From: Bacteroidota bacterium
GTDB taxonomy: Bacteria; Bacteroidota; Bacteroidia; UKL13-3
DNA length: 39,390 nucleotides
Reading direction: 5' to 3'
Assembly: GCA_947507965.1 (NCBI GenBank)
Contig: CANNQU010000029.1
Location: 1 to 39,390, forward strand
In this document: piece by piece, positions 18,749-28,186 of the stretch
Position numbering within the stretch: the first letter of the stretch is position 1
How the letters are laid out: every line of letters starts with the position of its first letter
Made by a program: the position numbers and the translations under genes
The notes under the pieces: generated by a model
What the model was told of the DNA's origin: nothing
Databases searched by the model: none
The model's input: only the letters and a program-made list of their open reading frames with translations

Positions 18749-20116
18749 TAGTTGAGAAAATAAGGTATCGAGCTTACTCATGGTATTAATCTCAATTTTA
18801 AATTTGCTTAGGCTGAGGCCCTTGGTGTTATATCGTGAAATAAATATTTGCTCGAATCCTAATTTTTCTGCTTCAGCAATGCGTTGCTCAATTCGATTGA
18901 CACTGCGTATTTCTCCGCTTAATCCAATTTCTCCTGCGAAGCATATCTTACTGTCGATAACCATTTCTTGGTTGGAAGACACCAAAGCGGCCACCACACT
19001 TAAATCTACGGCCGGGTCTTCAATACGCAATCCCCCGGCAATATTCAGAAACACATCCTGAGTTCCGAAACGAAAGCCACATTTTTTTTCCAGAACGGCA
19101 AGCAGCATACTCATTCGGCGCAAATCGAACCCGGTGGCGGTACGCTGAGGCATACCGTAGGCAGAAGCACTTACAAGGGCTTGTATTTCAATAAGCATTG
19201 GGCGTAGTCCCTCCAACGCGGCACTTATGGCCACTCCGGTAACGGGCTCATCTCGTTGCGATATTAATATTTCGGAAGGGTTGCTTACCTGACGCAATCC
19301 ACTGCCTTGCATTTCATAAATGCCCAACTCTGCCGTTGATCCAAAACGGTTTTTTATGGTGCGTAATATTCTATAGCTATAATGTCGGTCACCTTCAAAT
19401 TGCAATACGGTATCCACCATGTGTTCGAGCAGTTTCGGGCCTGCTATACTGCCATCTTTGGTAATATGACCAATTAAAAAAACAGGGGTATTACTCTCTT
19501 TCGCAAATCGTAATAACTCTCCGGCGCATTCGCGTATCTGGGTTATGCTTCCAGCGGTACTGTCGATATTTTCGCTGAACAAGGTCTGTATTGAGTCAAC
19601 AATTACAATATCGGGTTTCAATTGCTTTAATTGTTGTGAGATGACCTTGGTATTGGTTTCTGTAAGGATATAGCAATGTTCTGGTATAGAGCCTATGCGG
19701 TCGGCACGCATTTTTATCTGTGCTTCACTCTCTTCGCCGCTTATGTAAAGGATATTTTGTTTTTTTAAGGATAAGGCAATTTGTAGCATCAGCGTTGATT
19801 TTCCAATGCCGGGTTCTCCACCAATAAGCACGACACTTCCGGCTACAATACCTCCGCCGAGTACCCTGTTTAATTCGGCATCCGAAGTAACTAATCGTTG
19901 CTCGTTACCCGCTTCTACATCACTTAATTGCCGCACCTTGGGTAACGATTTTTTCCCTGTAGTTGCTTCTTTCCAATCGGTACGTTCATTTTTTTCCTTA
20001 ACGACTACTTCCTCAACGAGCGTATTCCATTGCCCACAACTATTGCATTTACCCATCCATTTCGGTGAAGAGTAGCCACAGTTTTTACAGAAAAAAACGA
20101 TTTGTTGTTTAGCCAT
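18740..20116 (-). CDS. radA: DNA repair protein RadA
   Basis: The 458-residue protein has the full RadA layout. An N-terminal zinc finger (C10, C13, C24, C27) comes first, then a RecA-like ATPase with Walker A GGEPGIGKST (99-108) and Walker B-like IVIVDSI. The RadA-specific KNRFG (255-259) and a C-terminal Lon-protease-like domain (GGLRIEDPAVDLSVVAAL) follow. RadA is a hexameric helicase that drives branch migration in recombinational repair. The start at 20116 (MAKQQIVFFCKNCG) matches the family; an upstream in-frame start at 20137 would add seven residues that do not fit. Confidence 0.97.
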   Translation of the reverse strand: MAKQQIVFFCKNCGYSSPKWMGKCNSCGQWNTLVEEVVVKEKNERTDWKEATTGKKSLPKVRQLSDVEAGNEQRLVTSDAELNRVLGGGIVAGSVVLIGGEPGIGKSTLMLQIALSLKKQNILYISGEESEAQIKMRADRIGSIPEHCYILTETNTKVISQQLKQLKPDIVIVDSIQTLFSENIDSTAGSITQIRECAGELLRFAKESNTPVFLIGHITKDGSIAGPKLLEHMVDTVLQFEGDRHYSYRILRTIKNRFGSTAELGIYEMQGSGLRQVSNPSEILISQRDEPVTGVAISAALEGLRPMLIEIQALVSASAYGMPQRTATGFDLRRMSMLLAVLEKKCGFRFGTQDVFLNIAGGLRIEDPAVDLSVVAALVSSNQEMVIDSKICFAGEIGLSGEIRSVNRIEQRIAEAEKLGFEQIFISRYNTKGLSLSKFKIEINTMSKLDTLFSQLFG

Positions 20117-20274
20117 GTGAAAAATACCACGCTTCAATTATTCCTAATGAATGGGGGTTAGCTTTAATTAATTTTATGTTGTTTTTATGGTAATGATATT
20201 TTATGGTTTATTTTTTTTGCCGTATAAGAAACAGGCTCATATCAATAACGACATCTTCACACCCATAAATAGCG

Positions 20275-21165
20275 CTATGCGTCAATATGGTTCCCCTCTT
20301 GGCGCTGTATCTTATTGTCCTTCCATAAATCAATTAAAGTAGCCAATTGCTTTTTTAAGTTTTTACGATGAACAATAAAATCTAAAAAACCATGCTCTAC
20401 CAAAAATTCACTACTCTGAAATCCCTTGGGTAAATCTTTACCTATCGTTTCTCGAATCACCCGTGGTCCTGCAAACCCTATCAATGCCTGGGGTTCGGCA
20501 ATGTTAAAGTCGCCGAGCATGGCGAATGAGGCGGTAACTCCACCGGTCGTCGGATCGGTTAATAAGGAGATATAAGGTATTTTATCTTGCGCTAATAAGG
20601 CTAGTTTAGCACTTGTCTTGGCCATTTGCATCAGCGAAAATGCGGCCTCCATCATCCGTGCTCCTCCCGATTTTGAAATCATCAGAAAAGGTATTTTATG
20701 TTCACGACAATAATCGATGCTACGGGCTATTTTTTCACCTACCACACTACCCATGCTCCCTCCAATAAAGCCAAAATCCATACATGTAACCACCATTTCG
20801 TGGTTGTCGATTTTACCTACTGCACTACGGGCAGCATCTTTCAGGCCCGTTTTTATTATCGTTTCTTCGATTCGGTTAGTATAGGGTTTCGTATCAACGA
20901 AATGCAGCGGATCGCCACTAATGATGTTTTCAAACAACTCCGTATATTTCCCAGCATCGAAAAGAATTTCAAAATATTCTTCACTGCCGATACGGGTATG
21001 GTATTCGCAATGCGGACAAACATGAAGATTTTGTTCTAAATCGGTTTGCAGTGTAACTTTTTTACAGCGTCCGCATTTATACCAAAGTCCGTCGGGGGTT
21101 TGTTTCTTCTCTTTTGTAGAAGTTCGTATGTTTTCTGTAAGTCGTTTGTACCAAGGTTCACCCAT
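20275..21165 (-). CDS. accD: Acetyl-CoA carboxylase carboxyltransferase subunit beta
   Basis: The 296-residue protein has an N-terminal zinc ribbon (C31, C34, C50, C53) and a crotonase-like carboxyltransferase domain. Conserved segments include [58 protein letters not shown] and [12 protein letters not shown]. With AccA it transfers the carboxyl group from carboxybiotin to acetyl-CoA, giving malonyl-CoA for fatty acid synthesis. A -7 element at 21171-21178 lies just before the ATG. The gene lies between radA and an ABC exporter with no partner acc gene. Confidence 0.97.
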   Translation of the reverse strand: MGEPWYKRLTENIRTSTKEKKQTPDGLWYKCGRCKKVTLQTDLEQNLHVCPHCEYHTRIGSEEYFEILFDAGKYTELFENIISGDPLHFVDTKPYTNRIEETIIKTGLKDAARSAVGKIDNHEMVVTCMDFGFIGGSMGSVVGEKIARSIDYCREHKIPFLMISKSGGARMMEAAFSLMQMAKTSAKLALLAQDKIPYISLLTDPTTGGVTASFAMLGDFNIAEPQALIGFAGPRVIRETIGKDLPKGFQSSEFLVEHGFLDFIVHRKNLKKQLATLIDLWKDNKIQRQEGNHIDA

Positions 21166-21170
21166 AACTG

Positions 21171-21178
21171 CAAAAGTA
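21171..21178 (-). promoter_or_regulatory. -7 element (TACTTTTG) before accD
   Basis: The minus-strand octamer TACTTTTG matches TAnnTTTG exactly and ends five bases before the ATG at 21165. The leader would therefore be very short or absent. No TTTG is seen at the -33 distance. Confidence 0.45.
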
Positions 21179-21212
21179 AAGTTTTTTTGCAGGAGAAAAA
21201 GAGTAAAATTAC

Positions 21213-22994
21213 TTAACTCAACGAAGGACTCATTTCAATGGGCGTAATTCGTTGTTTCCGTTCACCTATTTGTTGTCTCCACATGGCATAATACAATCCC
21301 TTCTCTTCCAATAATTCAGTATGTTTTCCCGATTCAATAATAGTTCCCTGCTCTAAAACAAAAATCCGATCAGCATGCATTACGGTGCTTAAACGGTGGG
21401 CAATGATGATGGTAATAATGTTTTTATTGGCGTTGATCTCCTTAATGGTATCGGTAATTTCTTCTTCCGTAATGGAGTCCAAGGACGAGGTTGCCTCATC
21501 AAAAACAAGTAAATTGGGCTTGCGTAATAAGGATCGGGCAATGCTCAAGCGTTGTTTTTCACCACCACTCACCTTAACACCCCCTTCACCAATAATCGTG
21601 TCAAGCCCATTTTCTGCACGCTCTAAAAGTTTGTCACAGCTGGCTTTTTTTAACACATCATAAATGTCACTTTCGGTGGCTTTGGGTGCTACAAACAGTA
21701 AATTCTCTTTAATGGTACCCGAGAAGAGCTGCGTATCCTGAGTTACAAAACCGATCTGTTCTCTTAAATCATTTTTATCGATTTCTAAGCCATCAATGCC
21801 ATCATAAAGTATTTTACCCTCATTTGGATGATACAATCCAACCAATAGTTTTACTAAGGTTGTTTTCCCACTCCCACTTGGCCCAACAAAAGCAATGGTT
21901 TCACCTTTACATATTTTAAAGTTTATATTTTCCAATGCCGGATGTTTGGCCGTTTGGTGCTTGAAAGACACATTCTGAAATTCAAAATTTTCTAGTTTGT
22001 TCAAAATTTTTGGTGTTTCAGGTCGAAACTCAATCGGGGTATCAAATATTTTTTCCAGATTTTCAAATGATACTTCTGTCTCCCGGTAAATTAAAATAAT
22101 ATTCCCCAGTTCCTGCATAGGAGCAAAAATAAAAAAGGTGAAAAATATAAAGGTAATATATTGGCCTCCGGTTAAACTTTGTTGGAATACTAAGAAGAGT
22201 AAGAACACAATCATCAAACTACGAGTAAACTGTATTACGGTACCCTGCACAAAACTTAAACTGCGTATGTACTTTACTTTTTTTAATTCCAATCCTAATA
22301 TTTTATAGGTTGTTTTATTCAATCGCTCTATTTCCTGATTGGCTAACCCTAAACTTTTCACGAGCTCAATATTACGTAGGCTCTCGGTAGTACTTCCGGC
22401 TAATGCCGTCGTTTCTTTTACAATAATCTTTTGCATGTTCTTAATTTTCTTACTCAGAAACTGGCTTAAATAGCCCACAATAAAGGCCCCACCAAAATAA
22501 ATTAAGGTAACATGCCAGTTAATGGATAAGGAATAAACAACAACGAAGATGATACCTACAATACTGGTAAAGATGATGCTTATTATAGCACTAATAAATT
22601 TTTCGCTATCAATACGCGCTTTTTGCAAGATGGATAATGTTTCACCACTTCTTTGATCTTCGAATACTTGATAGGGCAGTTCGAGTGAATGTTTTAAACC
22701 ATCGGCATAAACATCAGCACCTACCTTCTGTGTGACGACATTAACAAAATAATCTTGTATATTTTTCGCGATTCTTGAGCACATAGCCACTCCAATACTA
22801 CAACTTACCAGAAAAAGCACACTCCTCCAAAATTGATTAGACGAGAGGGTCGGGGCCTTGATAATGACGTTATCCATAATTTTTCCTGCTATGATGGGGT
22901 CGGCCATGCTAAAAATTTGGTTGAGGGATGCCAGTACAAGGGCAAGGGTCACTGTTTTACGATACTTTTTCAGGTATTTAAATAATAACTTCAT
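21213..22994 (-). CDS. ABC exporter, fused permease and ATPase
   Basis: This half-transporter of about 593 residues has an N-terminal six-helix membrane domain and a C-terminal nucleotide-binding domain. The ATPase shows Walker [14 protein letters not shown], signature [16 protein letters not shown], Walker [13 protein letters not shown] and the switch histidine in IIAHRLSTV, so it should be active. It is of the MsbA/multidrug type and probably acts as a homodimer; substrate (lipid, drug or peptide) unknown. I prefer the ATG at 22994 ([11 protein letters not shown]), because the -7 element at 23019-23026 leaves too little leader for the ATG at 23006. It is divergent from the mntR-like gene and shares that control region. 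Confidence 0.9.
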   Translation of the reverse strand: MKLLFKYLKKYRKTVTLALVLASLNQIFSMADPIIAGKIMDNVIIKAPTLSSNQFWRSVLFLVSCSIGVAMCSRIAKNIQDYFVNVVTQKVGADVYADGLKHSLELPYQVFEDQRSGETLSILQKARIDSEKFISAIISIIFTSIVGIIFVVVYSLSINWHVTLIYFGGAFIVGYLSQFLSKKIKNMQKIIVKETTALAGSTTESLRNIELVKSLGLANQEIERLNKTTYKILGLELKKVKYIRSLSFVQGTVIQFTRSLMIVFLLFLVFQQSLTGGQYITFIFFTFFIFAPMQELGNIILIYRETEVSFENLEKIFDTPIEFRPETPKILNKLENFEFQNVSFKHQTAKHPALENINFKICKGETIAFVGPSGSGKTTLVKLLVGLYHPNEGKILYDGIDGLEIDKNDLREQIGFVTQDTQLFSGTIKENLLFVAPKATESDIYDVLKKASCDKLLERAENGLDTIIGEGGVKVSGGEKQRLSIARSLLRKPNLLVFDEATSSLDSITEEEITDTIKEINANKNIITIIIAHRLSTVMHADRIFVLEQGTIIESGKHTELLEEKGLYYAMWRQQIGERKQRITPIEMSPSLS

Positions 22995-23018
22995 ACAATG
23001 ATTCAAAAATTAAGGTTA

Positions 23019-23026
23019 CAAAAGTA
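23019..23026 (-). promoter_or_regulatory. -7 element (TACTTTTG) of the ABC exporter gene
   Basis: The minus-strand octamer TACTTTTG fits TAnnTTTG. It lies 24 bp before the ATG at 22994 and beside an AT-rich triple repeat at 23032-23052. Confidence 0.5.
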
Positions 23027-23031
23027 ATATA

Positions 23032-23052
23032 TATAATTTATAATTTATAATT
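23032..23052. repeat. TATAATT x3 tandem repeat
   Basis: The heptamer TATAATT is repeated three times without interruption between the two divergent promoters. It could ease DNA melting, be a protein-binding site, or be chance in a very AT-rich stretch. Confidence 0.5.
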
Positions 23053-23066
23053 TAAAAATAATTTTT

Positions 23067-23085
23067 TTAGGTTAAACTAAATTAT
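23067..23085 (+). promoter_or_regulatory. DtxR-box-like operator
   Basis: TTAGGTTAAACTAAATTAT agrees at 14 of 19 positions with the actinobacterial DtxR/IdeR box (TTAGGTTAGSCTAACCTAA). Read as a 16-bp inverted repeat at 23066-23081, its arms TTTAGGTT and AAACTAAA match in 7 of 8 positions. It sits immediately upstream of the -7 element TATTTTTG (23085-23092) of the mntR-like gene, the place where a repressor would block that promoter. Autoregulation by the adjacent DtxR-family protein is the natural reading, but it is inferred. Confidence 0.6.
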
Positions 23086-23092
23086 ATTTTTG
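23085..23092 (+). promoter_or_regulatory. -7 element (TATTTTTG) of the mntR-mntH row
   Basis: TATTTTTG fits TAnnTTTG and lies 19 bp before the ATG at 23112. It abuts the DtxR-box-like palindrome. A T-rich tract stands where the -33 element is expected. Confidence 0.5.
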
Positions 23093-23111
23093 CATTGTAG
23101 AAAAATAGATT

Positions 23112-23780
23112 ATGATGTCAACACTGAGTATTTCTGAAGAAAACTATCTAAAAGCAATTTTTCACTTGTATACGCATGATGCGGGTATAGGCACCAATGC
23201 AATTGCTCACCATTTGAACACCAAGGCAGCTTCTGTGACGGAGATGATAAAAAAGTTGGCCGAGAAAAAACTGCTCACGTATGAAAAATATCAAGGCGTT
23301 GTTCCCACACGAAAAGGGTTTACACTGGCCTTAGGTATTGTTCGCAAGCATCGGTTATGGGAATATTTTTTGGTAGAGAAGCTAAAATTTAAGTGGGATG
23401 AAGTACATGATATTGCCGAGCAGCTGGAACATATTAAGTCGGAACGATTAGTGGAGCAGCTCGATCACTATTTGGGATTCCCAAAATTGGATCCGCATGG
23501 CGACCCGATACCAGATAAAGAAGGTAAAATGTGCGCCATGAATTGTTGTTGTGTAAGCGATATAAAACCGAACTCGAACGCTAAAATTTCGGGTGTTAAA
23601 AACCATTCTCCAGCATTTTTAAAGCATCTAGAAAAGATGAAGCTTACCATTGGAAAAACAGTAAAAGTAATTGATCGCAACGACTTTGATCAGTCGGTTG
23701 AACTCGTTTTAAACCATGAAACCATGTATATAAGCAAAGAAGTGGCAGAGAATTTATTGGTCAAAAAAATTAAAGGTTAA
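23112..23780 (+). CDS. mntR: DtxR/MntR-family metal-dependent regulator
   Basis: The 222-residue protein has an N-terminal winged helix (SISEENYLKAIFHLY ... TKAASVTEMIKKLAEKKLL), a metal-binding dimerisation domain (HDIAEQLEHIKSERLVEQLDHYLGFPKLDPHGDPIP), and a C-terminal FeoA/SH3-like domain (about 150-222). This is the DtxR family in its long form. Next to mntH, manganese or iron is the probable co-repressor. The segment MCAMNCCCVSD, with four cysteines where the second and third domains join, is unusual and might touch metal. It stands 15 bp before mntH on the same strand and has a candidate operator upstream. Confidence 0.9.
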   Translation: MMSTLSISEENYLKAIFHLYTHDAGIGTNAIAHHLNTKAASVTEMIKKLAEKKLLTYEKYQGVVPTRKGFTLALGIVRKHRLWEYFLVEKLKFKWDEVHDIAEQLEHIKSERLVEQLDHYLGFPKLDPHGDPIPDKEGKMCAMNCCCVSDIKPNSNAKISGVKNHSPAFLKHLEKMKLTIGKTVKVIDRNDFDQSVELVLNHETMYISKEVAENLLVKKIKG

Positions 23781-23795
23781 CTAAGATCTAATGAA

Positions 23796-25664
23796 ATGGG
23801 GAATTCAAGCTTAAGTGAAGTAAACCAAACGGTTAAAACCAATGCGTCATCGATATGGTGGAAACGCATTTTTGCTTTTATTGGACCCGCCTATTTGGTG
23901 AGTGTTGGTTATATGGATCCTGGGAATTGGGCTACCGATATTGCCGCGGGTAGTAAATTCGGATACCAATTGATTTGGGTTCTTTTGATGAGTAATCTGA
24001 TGGCTATTTTACTTCAGTCTCTAAGTGCTCGTTTAGGTCTTATTAGAGGGTTAGATTTGGCTCAAGCTTCTCGAGAAACCTTTCCAAGGTTTATTAACAT
24101 ACCGCTCTATATTTTAGCAGAAATTGCTATCGCTGCATGCGATTTGGCGGAAGTTATTGGGATGGCTATCGGATTAAATCTATTATTTCATCTTCCTTTA
24201 TTATGGGGTATTACCATAACGATATTCGACACTTTTTTGCTTTTATTTCTTCTCGATCGAGGGATTCGGAAGTTGGAAGCCTTTATTTTTTCACTCGTTT
24301 TGATTATTGCGGTTTCATTCTTACTCGAAATACTCATTGTAAAGCCGGTCATGTCGGAGGTTTTGCTCGGTTTCGGCCCGGGCTTCATCGATGGTGAAGC
24401 CTTATATCTGGCCATCGGCATTATTGGCGCTACCGTTATGCCACACAATCTTTATCTGCATTCTTCCTTAGTTCAAACCAGAATAATTCAACGCAATGAG
24501 AAAAGTTTATGGCAAGCGTTGAAATATAACTTAATAGATTCCACCATCGCACTCAACTTGGCTTTTTTTGTGAATGCTTCCATTTTAATAGTGGCTTCTG
24601 CCGCTTTCTTTAAGGCAGGTTATAATAACATCGCCGAGATTCAGGATGCACATCAGCTTTTGCGTCATATTTTTGGAAGCGCAGCCCCCGCTTTGTTTGC
24701 CATTGCCCTAATAGCGGCAGGGCAAAGTAGTACCATTACGGGTACCTTGGCCGGTCAAATAATTATGGAAGGCTATCTCAGTCTAAGAATTCGCCCTTGG
24801 CTACGACGCATAATAACGCGTTTGATGGCCATTATTCCGGCCGTTTTTTGTGTCCTTTACTTTGGAGAGAATAGCTTGGGACGCCTGCTTATATTCAGTC
24901 AGGTAATACTAAGCATTCAGCTTGGTTTCGCTGTGGTGCCTTTAATTCATTTTGTTAGTGATAAAAAACGAATGGGTGTTTTTACGATAAAACCGTGGAT
25001 GAAAATTCTCTCTTGGTTGGTTGCCATCATCATATTATCTTTAAACATTAAATTAGTTTTTGAGCAAATGCAAAATTGGATATTCCATGCAGCCGACCAG
25101 GCGGTTTATATTTATTGGATTGTTATCCCGATTTTGGTAATTTGTGCCTTGATTTTAGCGTATATCATTTTGGTGCCTTTTGTAAAAAGTTCGCTTGAAA
25201 GGGAAACGCGCACTCCCCATGGCTCAGTTAAGGAATTGGATTTCACCTCTGCAGCGCAATATGAAAAAATAGCCATTACCATTGATTTTGGAAAGATGGA
25301 TCAAAAGGCTATAAATGGGGCTATAAAGCAAGGAGGGATTCAGGCACATTACTATTTAATACATGTGGTGGAAAGTGCCAATGCTAGAATTTATGGTAAA
25401 GAGGCAGGTGATTTTGAAACGCAGGCTGACATAAAAAATCTACAGCGCTATGCCGATGAACTTAATGCGAAGGGGTTTCCAACGGAAACCAAGATTGGGT
25501 TTGGAAATCCGCGTGAAACCATTGCTCAGATTGTTAATTCGCTGGAAGCCGACTTGTTAGTGATGGGAGCCCACGGTCACTCGGGCCTGTATGACTTGTT
25601 GCTTGGTGATACGGTGGATAAGGTAAGACACGCCGTAAAGATCCCTGTTTTTATTGTAAAGTAG
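23796..25664 (+). CDS. mntH: Nramp Mn2+/Fe2+ transporter fused to universal stress domain
   Basis: The 622-residue protein has an Nramp transporter domain with about eleven helices (about 25-465). The metal site shows as DPGNW (41-45) in helix 1 and MPHN in helix 6 (VMPHNLYLHSSLVQTR), where the methionine favours Mn2+ and Fe2+. Residues 490-622 form a universal-stress-protein (UspA) domain ending LVMGAHGHSGLYDLLLGDT, close to the ATP-binding G-X2-G-X9-G motif. The USP domain lies in the cytoplasm and may gate transport by nucleotide; this is inference. It is translated together with the upstream DtxR-type regulator, which probably represses it when metal is plentiful. aroK follows seven bases after the stop. 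Confidence 0.92.
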   Translation: MGNSSLSEVNQTVKTNASSIWWKRIFAFIGPAYLVSVGYMDPGNWATDIAAGSKFGYQLIWVLLMSNLMAILLQSLSARLGLIRGLDLAQASRETFPRFINIPLYILAEIAIAACDLAEVIGMAIGLNLLFHLPLLWGITITIFDTFLLLFLLDRGIRKLEAFIFSLVLIIAVSFLLEILIVKPVMSEVLLGFGPGFIDGEALYLAIGIIGATVMPHNLYLHSSLVQTRIIQRNEKSLWQALKYNLIDSTIALNLAFFVNASILIVASAAFFKAGYNNIAEIQDAHQLLRHIFGSAAPALFAIALIAAGQSSTITGTLAGQIIMEGYLSLRIRPWLRRIITRLMAIIPAVFCVLYFGENSLGRLLIFSQVILSIQLGFAVVPLIHFVSDKKRMGVFTIKPWMKILSWLVAIIILSLNIKLVFEQMQNWIFHAADQAVYIYWIVIPILVICALILAYIILVPFVKSSLERETRTPHGSVKELDFTSAAQYEKIAITIDFGKMDQKAINGAIKQGGIQAHYYLIHVVESANARIYGKEAGDFETQADIKNLQRYADELNAKGFPTETKIGFGNPRETIAQIVNSLEADLLVMGAHGHSGLYDLLLGDTVDKVRHAVKIPVFIVK

Positions 25665-25671
25665 GAAGATT

Positions 25672-26217
25672 ATGATTTTCGAAAAGAAAAATAAAATATT
25701 CTTAATTGGTTTTATGGGTAGCGGAAAATCTACCTTGGGGAAGAGAATTGCTCGAGCCATGCATTACGATTTTATAGATTTAGATACGTCTATTGAGGTA
25801 TTTGCCGCCGATACGATTTCATCATTATTTCAAACCAAAGGTGAAGAAGGATTTCGTGAGATTGAAACAGAATGCTTAAGCCACCTCATCGACAAAAAAT
25901 ATTTGGTGATCGCGACCGGAGGAGGTACTCCTTGTTTTTATAATAACATGGAGGTGATGCTCGAACACGGTTGTTGTGTTTATCTTAAAATGCCCGAAGG
26001 AGCACTTGTTCAACGACTTCTTCAAGCATCTCCTAAACGACCCTTATTGGCCGGAAAAAGCGAAGAAGAGTTACGCGTTTTTATTCATGAAATGCTGCTG
26101 AAACGTGAGGAAATATATCAAAAATGCCATCTCGTTATGGATGGCATGACGTTAAATACGGCTTCAATCGTTGGCGTTTTAAAGCATAAAATGATGCCAA
26201 AGCCGAGCATAAAATAA
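25672..26217 (+). CDS. aroK: Shikimate kinase
   Basis: The 181-residue P-loop kinase has Walker A GFMGSGKST (13-21), the shikimate-binding DLDTSIE (D38), GEEGFREIE with the conserved FRxxE, the glycine-rich ATGGGTP, and the lid arginine in SPKRPLL. It phosphorylates shikimate at the 3-hydroxyl using ATP in aromatic amino acid synthesis. It begins seven bases after mntH and is probably read from the same transcript, although no metabolic link is obvious. Length and motifs are normal for AroK. Confidence 0.95.
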   Translation: MIFEKKNKIFLIGFMGSGKSTLGKRIARAMHYDFIDLDTSIEVFAADTISSLFQTKGEEGFREIETECLSHLIDKKYLVIATGGGTPCFYNNMEVMLEHGCCVYLKMPEGALVQRLLQASPKRPLLAGKSEEELRVFIHEMLLKREEIYQKCHLVMDGMTLNTASIVGVLKHKMMPKPSIK

Positions 26218-26396
26218 ATTATTCAACTTTTTTTTGGCGCCGGCTTCCCTCACTCTCCTTTTAAAACAGATCTCTAAATGCGTATGAAACTCTCACTGGT
26301 ATTGAATAGTTTCGATTTATGCTTGCCGAATCAATGGAAATAACAGGGATAGAATATCGTAAAGGAAGCATTCGTCTCATTTTTCTTAAAAAAATA

Positions 26397-26427
26397 TTTG
26401 CAGAATCAAATACAGCTACTACTTTTA
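26397..26427 (+). promoter_or_regulatory. Promoter of the HU gene
   Basis: TTTG (26397-26400) is followed after 19 bp by TACTTTTA (26420-26427), one mismatch from the -7 consensus. The implied leader to the ATG at 26476 is about 40 bases. The rest of the 258-base gap after aroK holds no gene that I can support. Confidence 0.5.
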
Positions 26428-26475
26428 CCAGTGTAAAGTTTTAAAATTACTAACCCTAATATTTATTTTTCAATT

Positions 26476-26748
26476 ATGAACAAAGGAGATTTAATTGATG
26501 CTATCGCAAAAGGAGCAGGCATCACAAAAGTACAAAGCCAAGAAGCTTTGGAAACAGTAACAAAGTCAATTACCGCAGCCCTGAAAAAAGGCGACAAAGT
26601 TACTTTAGTTGGTTTCGGAACTTTTTCTGTTAGCAAACGTAGTGCTCGTGTTGGTCGTAACCCACAAACTGGAAAGGCGATTCAAATCAAAGCTAAAAAA
26701 GTAGCTAAATTTAAGGCAGGAAAAGAGTTAGCAACGAAAGTAAAGTAA
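26476..26748 (+). CDS. HU family DNA-binding protein
   Basis: This 90-residue basic protein has the HU/IHF fold signature: N-terminal helices (MNKGDLIDAIAKGAGITKVQ), the central GFGTFSVSKRSARVGRNPQTG, with the DNA-intercalating NP, and the lysine-rich end. It is a nucleoid protein that bends DNA. Its size and start are standard. A strong intrinsic terminator follows at 26772-26801, so it is a monocistronic unit. Confidence 0.96.
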   Translation: MNKGDLIDAIAKGAGITKVQSQEALETVTKSITAALKKGDKVTLVGFGTFSVSKRSARVGRNPQTGKAIQIKAKKVAKFKAGKELATKVK

Positions 26749-26771
26749 TTTCTTTTTACTAAAAAACTAAG

Positions 26772-26801
26772 AGCTCTTCCACGAATGGAAGGGCTTTTTT
26801 T
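26772..26801 (+). terminator. Intrinsic terminator after the HU gene
   Basis: A 10-bp stem (AGCTCTTCCA, loop CGAA, TGGAAGGGCT, one G-U pair) is followed by a run of T. It ends the HU transcript before the pgk promoter. Confidence 0.88.
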
Positions 26802-26828
26802 GTTTTTTATCGATTATTTTCATTCTGT

Positions 26829-26836
26829 TATCTTTG
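26829..26836 (+). promoter_or_regulatory. -7 element (TATCTTTG) before pgk
   Basis: TATCTTTG fits TAnnTTTG and lies 27 bp before the ATG at 26864. It overlaps an upstream in-frame ATG at 26834, which supports the later start for pgk. Confidence 0.55.
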
Positions 26837-26863
26837 TCATCCTTTAAAAAACAAACCCCTCGC

Positions 26864-28054
26864 ATGAAAACCATCGATGACTTTAATTTTTCCGGTAAGA
26901 AAGTTCTATTACGAGTAGATTTCAATGTGCCTTTAGATAAAGAGTATAACATTACTGATGATACGCGTATTAAAGCAGCCTTTGCCACCATTCAGAAAAT
27001 ACGAAAAGATGGTGGCGCCATTATCTTGATGAGCCATTTAGGCAGACCCAAAACAGGACCGGAAGAAAAGTATTCTCTGAAACACCTGGTGGCACATTTA
27101 AGTGAATTGCTCGACTGCAAGGTAAAATTTGCTGATGACTGCATCGGAATAGAGGCCAAGGAAATCGCTGAAGCACTTCAGCCCAAAGAAGTTTTACTCC
27201 TTGAAAACCTTCGATTTTATAAGCAAGAAGAGAAAGGTGATTTCGAATTTTCTAAGCAGTTATCTTTACTCGGCAATTTTTATGTGAACGATGCTTTTGG
27301 AACAGCACATCGTGCGCATGCTAGTACAGCCATTATTGCACAGTTTTTTCCGAATAGCAAATGTTGTGGCTATGTTATGGCCAAAGAGATTGCCAATGCC
27401 GATAAGGTGATGAATAATTTCGAGCGTCCTTTTACCGCCATCATGGGTGGAGCCAAGGTGAGTGATAAATTGTTGATAATTGAAAGCTTGATGAATAAAG
27501 TTGATCATCTTATTATTGGAGGTGGAATGGCATATACATTTTTTAAAGCCATGGGTGGTAAAGTAGGAAAATCATTAGTGGAAGAAGATAAGATAGAGCT
27601 CTGCAAGGAAATTATGCAGAAAGCAAAAGAAAAAAATATCCAACTTCTTTTACCTCACGATAGCATTACAGCCAATGCGTTTAGTAATGATGCCGTTATT
27701 GGGGAGTCCGATAACCGGCATATTCCCGACGATATGATGGGACTTGATATTGGGGCAATGGCGCGTAAAACATTCTATGATGTGATTGTAAAATCGAAGA
27801 CGGTACTATGGAATGGGCCAATGGGTGTATTTGAAATGAGTAATTTTGAAAATGGCACCAAAGCCGTAGCCGTTGCTGTAGTTGAAGCCACCGATAAAGG
27901 GGCATTCACGCTTATTGGTGGTGGAGATTCGGCCGCAGCGATCGCAAAATTCGATTTTGAGGAAAAGGTAAGTTACGTTAGTACCGGAGGTGGAGCTCTT
28001 CTAGAATATTTTGAAGGGAAGGGATTGCCCGGTATTTCAGCATTGAATACTTAG
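26864..28054 (+). CDS. pgk: Phosphoglycerate kinase
   Basis: The 396-residue protein has the full Pgk sequence: [20 protein letters not shown] at the substrate site, MSHLGRPK, and [13 protein letters not shown]. The C-terminal nucleotide domain has [23 protein letters not shown] and the glycine-rich GGGDSAAAI. It makes ATP and 3-phosphoglycerate from 1,3-bisphosphoglycerate in glycolysis and works in reverse in gluconeogenesis. I chose MKTIDDF at 26864, because an in-frame ATG ten codons upstream would lie within the -7 promoter element and add residues foreign to the family. Confidence 0.97.
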   Translation: MKTIDDFNFSGKKVLLRVDFNVPLDKEYNITDDTRIKAAFATIQKIRKDGGAIILMSHLGRPKTGPEEKYSLKHLVAHLSELLDCKVKFADDCIGIEAKEIAEALQPKEVLLLENLRFYKQEEKGDFEFSKQLSLLGNFYVNDAFGTAHRAHASTAIIAQFFPNSKCCGYVMAKEIANADKVMNNFERPFTAIMGGAKVSDKLLIIESLMNKVDHLIIGGGMAYTFFKAMGGKVGKSLVEEDKIELCKEIMQKAKEKNIQLLLPHDSITANAFSNDAVIGESDNRHIPDDMMGLDIGAMARKTFYDVIVKSKTVLWNGPMGVFEMSNFENGTKAVAVAVVEATDKGAFTLIGGGDSAAAIAKFDFEEKVSYVSTGGGALLEYFEGKGLPGISALNT

Positions 28055-28096
28055 TTAGAGTGCATAAAGGTTGTTGTTGAAGGTACGAATAGCGTT

Positions 28097-28139
28097 ATTT
28101 TATTAAATTCGTAAAAACAGTTTGGGTATTTAATAAAAT
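28097..28139. repeat. Inverted repeat between pgk and the PepSY-like gene
   Basis: ATTTTATTAAAT (28097-28108) and ATTTAATAAAAT (28128-28139) form perfect 12-bp inverted arms around a 19-base spacer. A related TTTTATTAAA lies at 28158-28167. It may be an operator, or a weak bidirectional terminator after pgk; being pure AT, the hairpin would be unstable. Confidence 0.5.
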
Positions 28140-28186
28140 ACGGATATGTTTGTAGTGTTTTATTAAAAAAAATTAATTTTTTAATC

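Noticed and set aside
26278-26343. 21-codon open frame between aroK and the HU gene
   Set aside because: Too short, no conserved feature and it lies upstream of the HU promoter.
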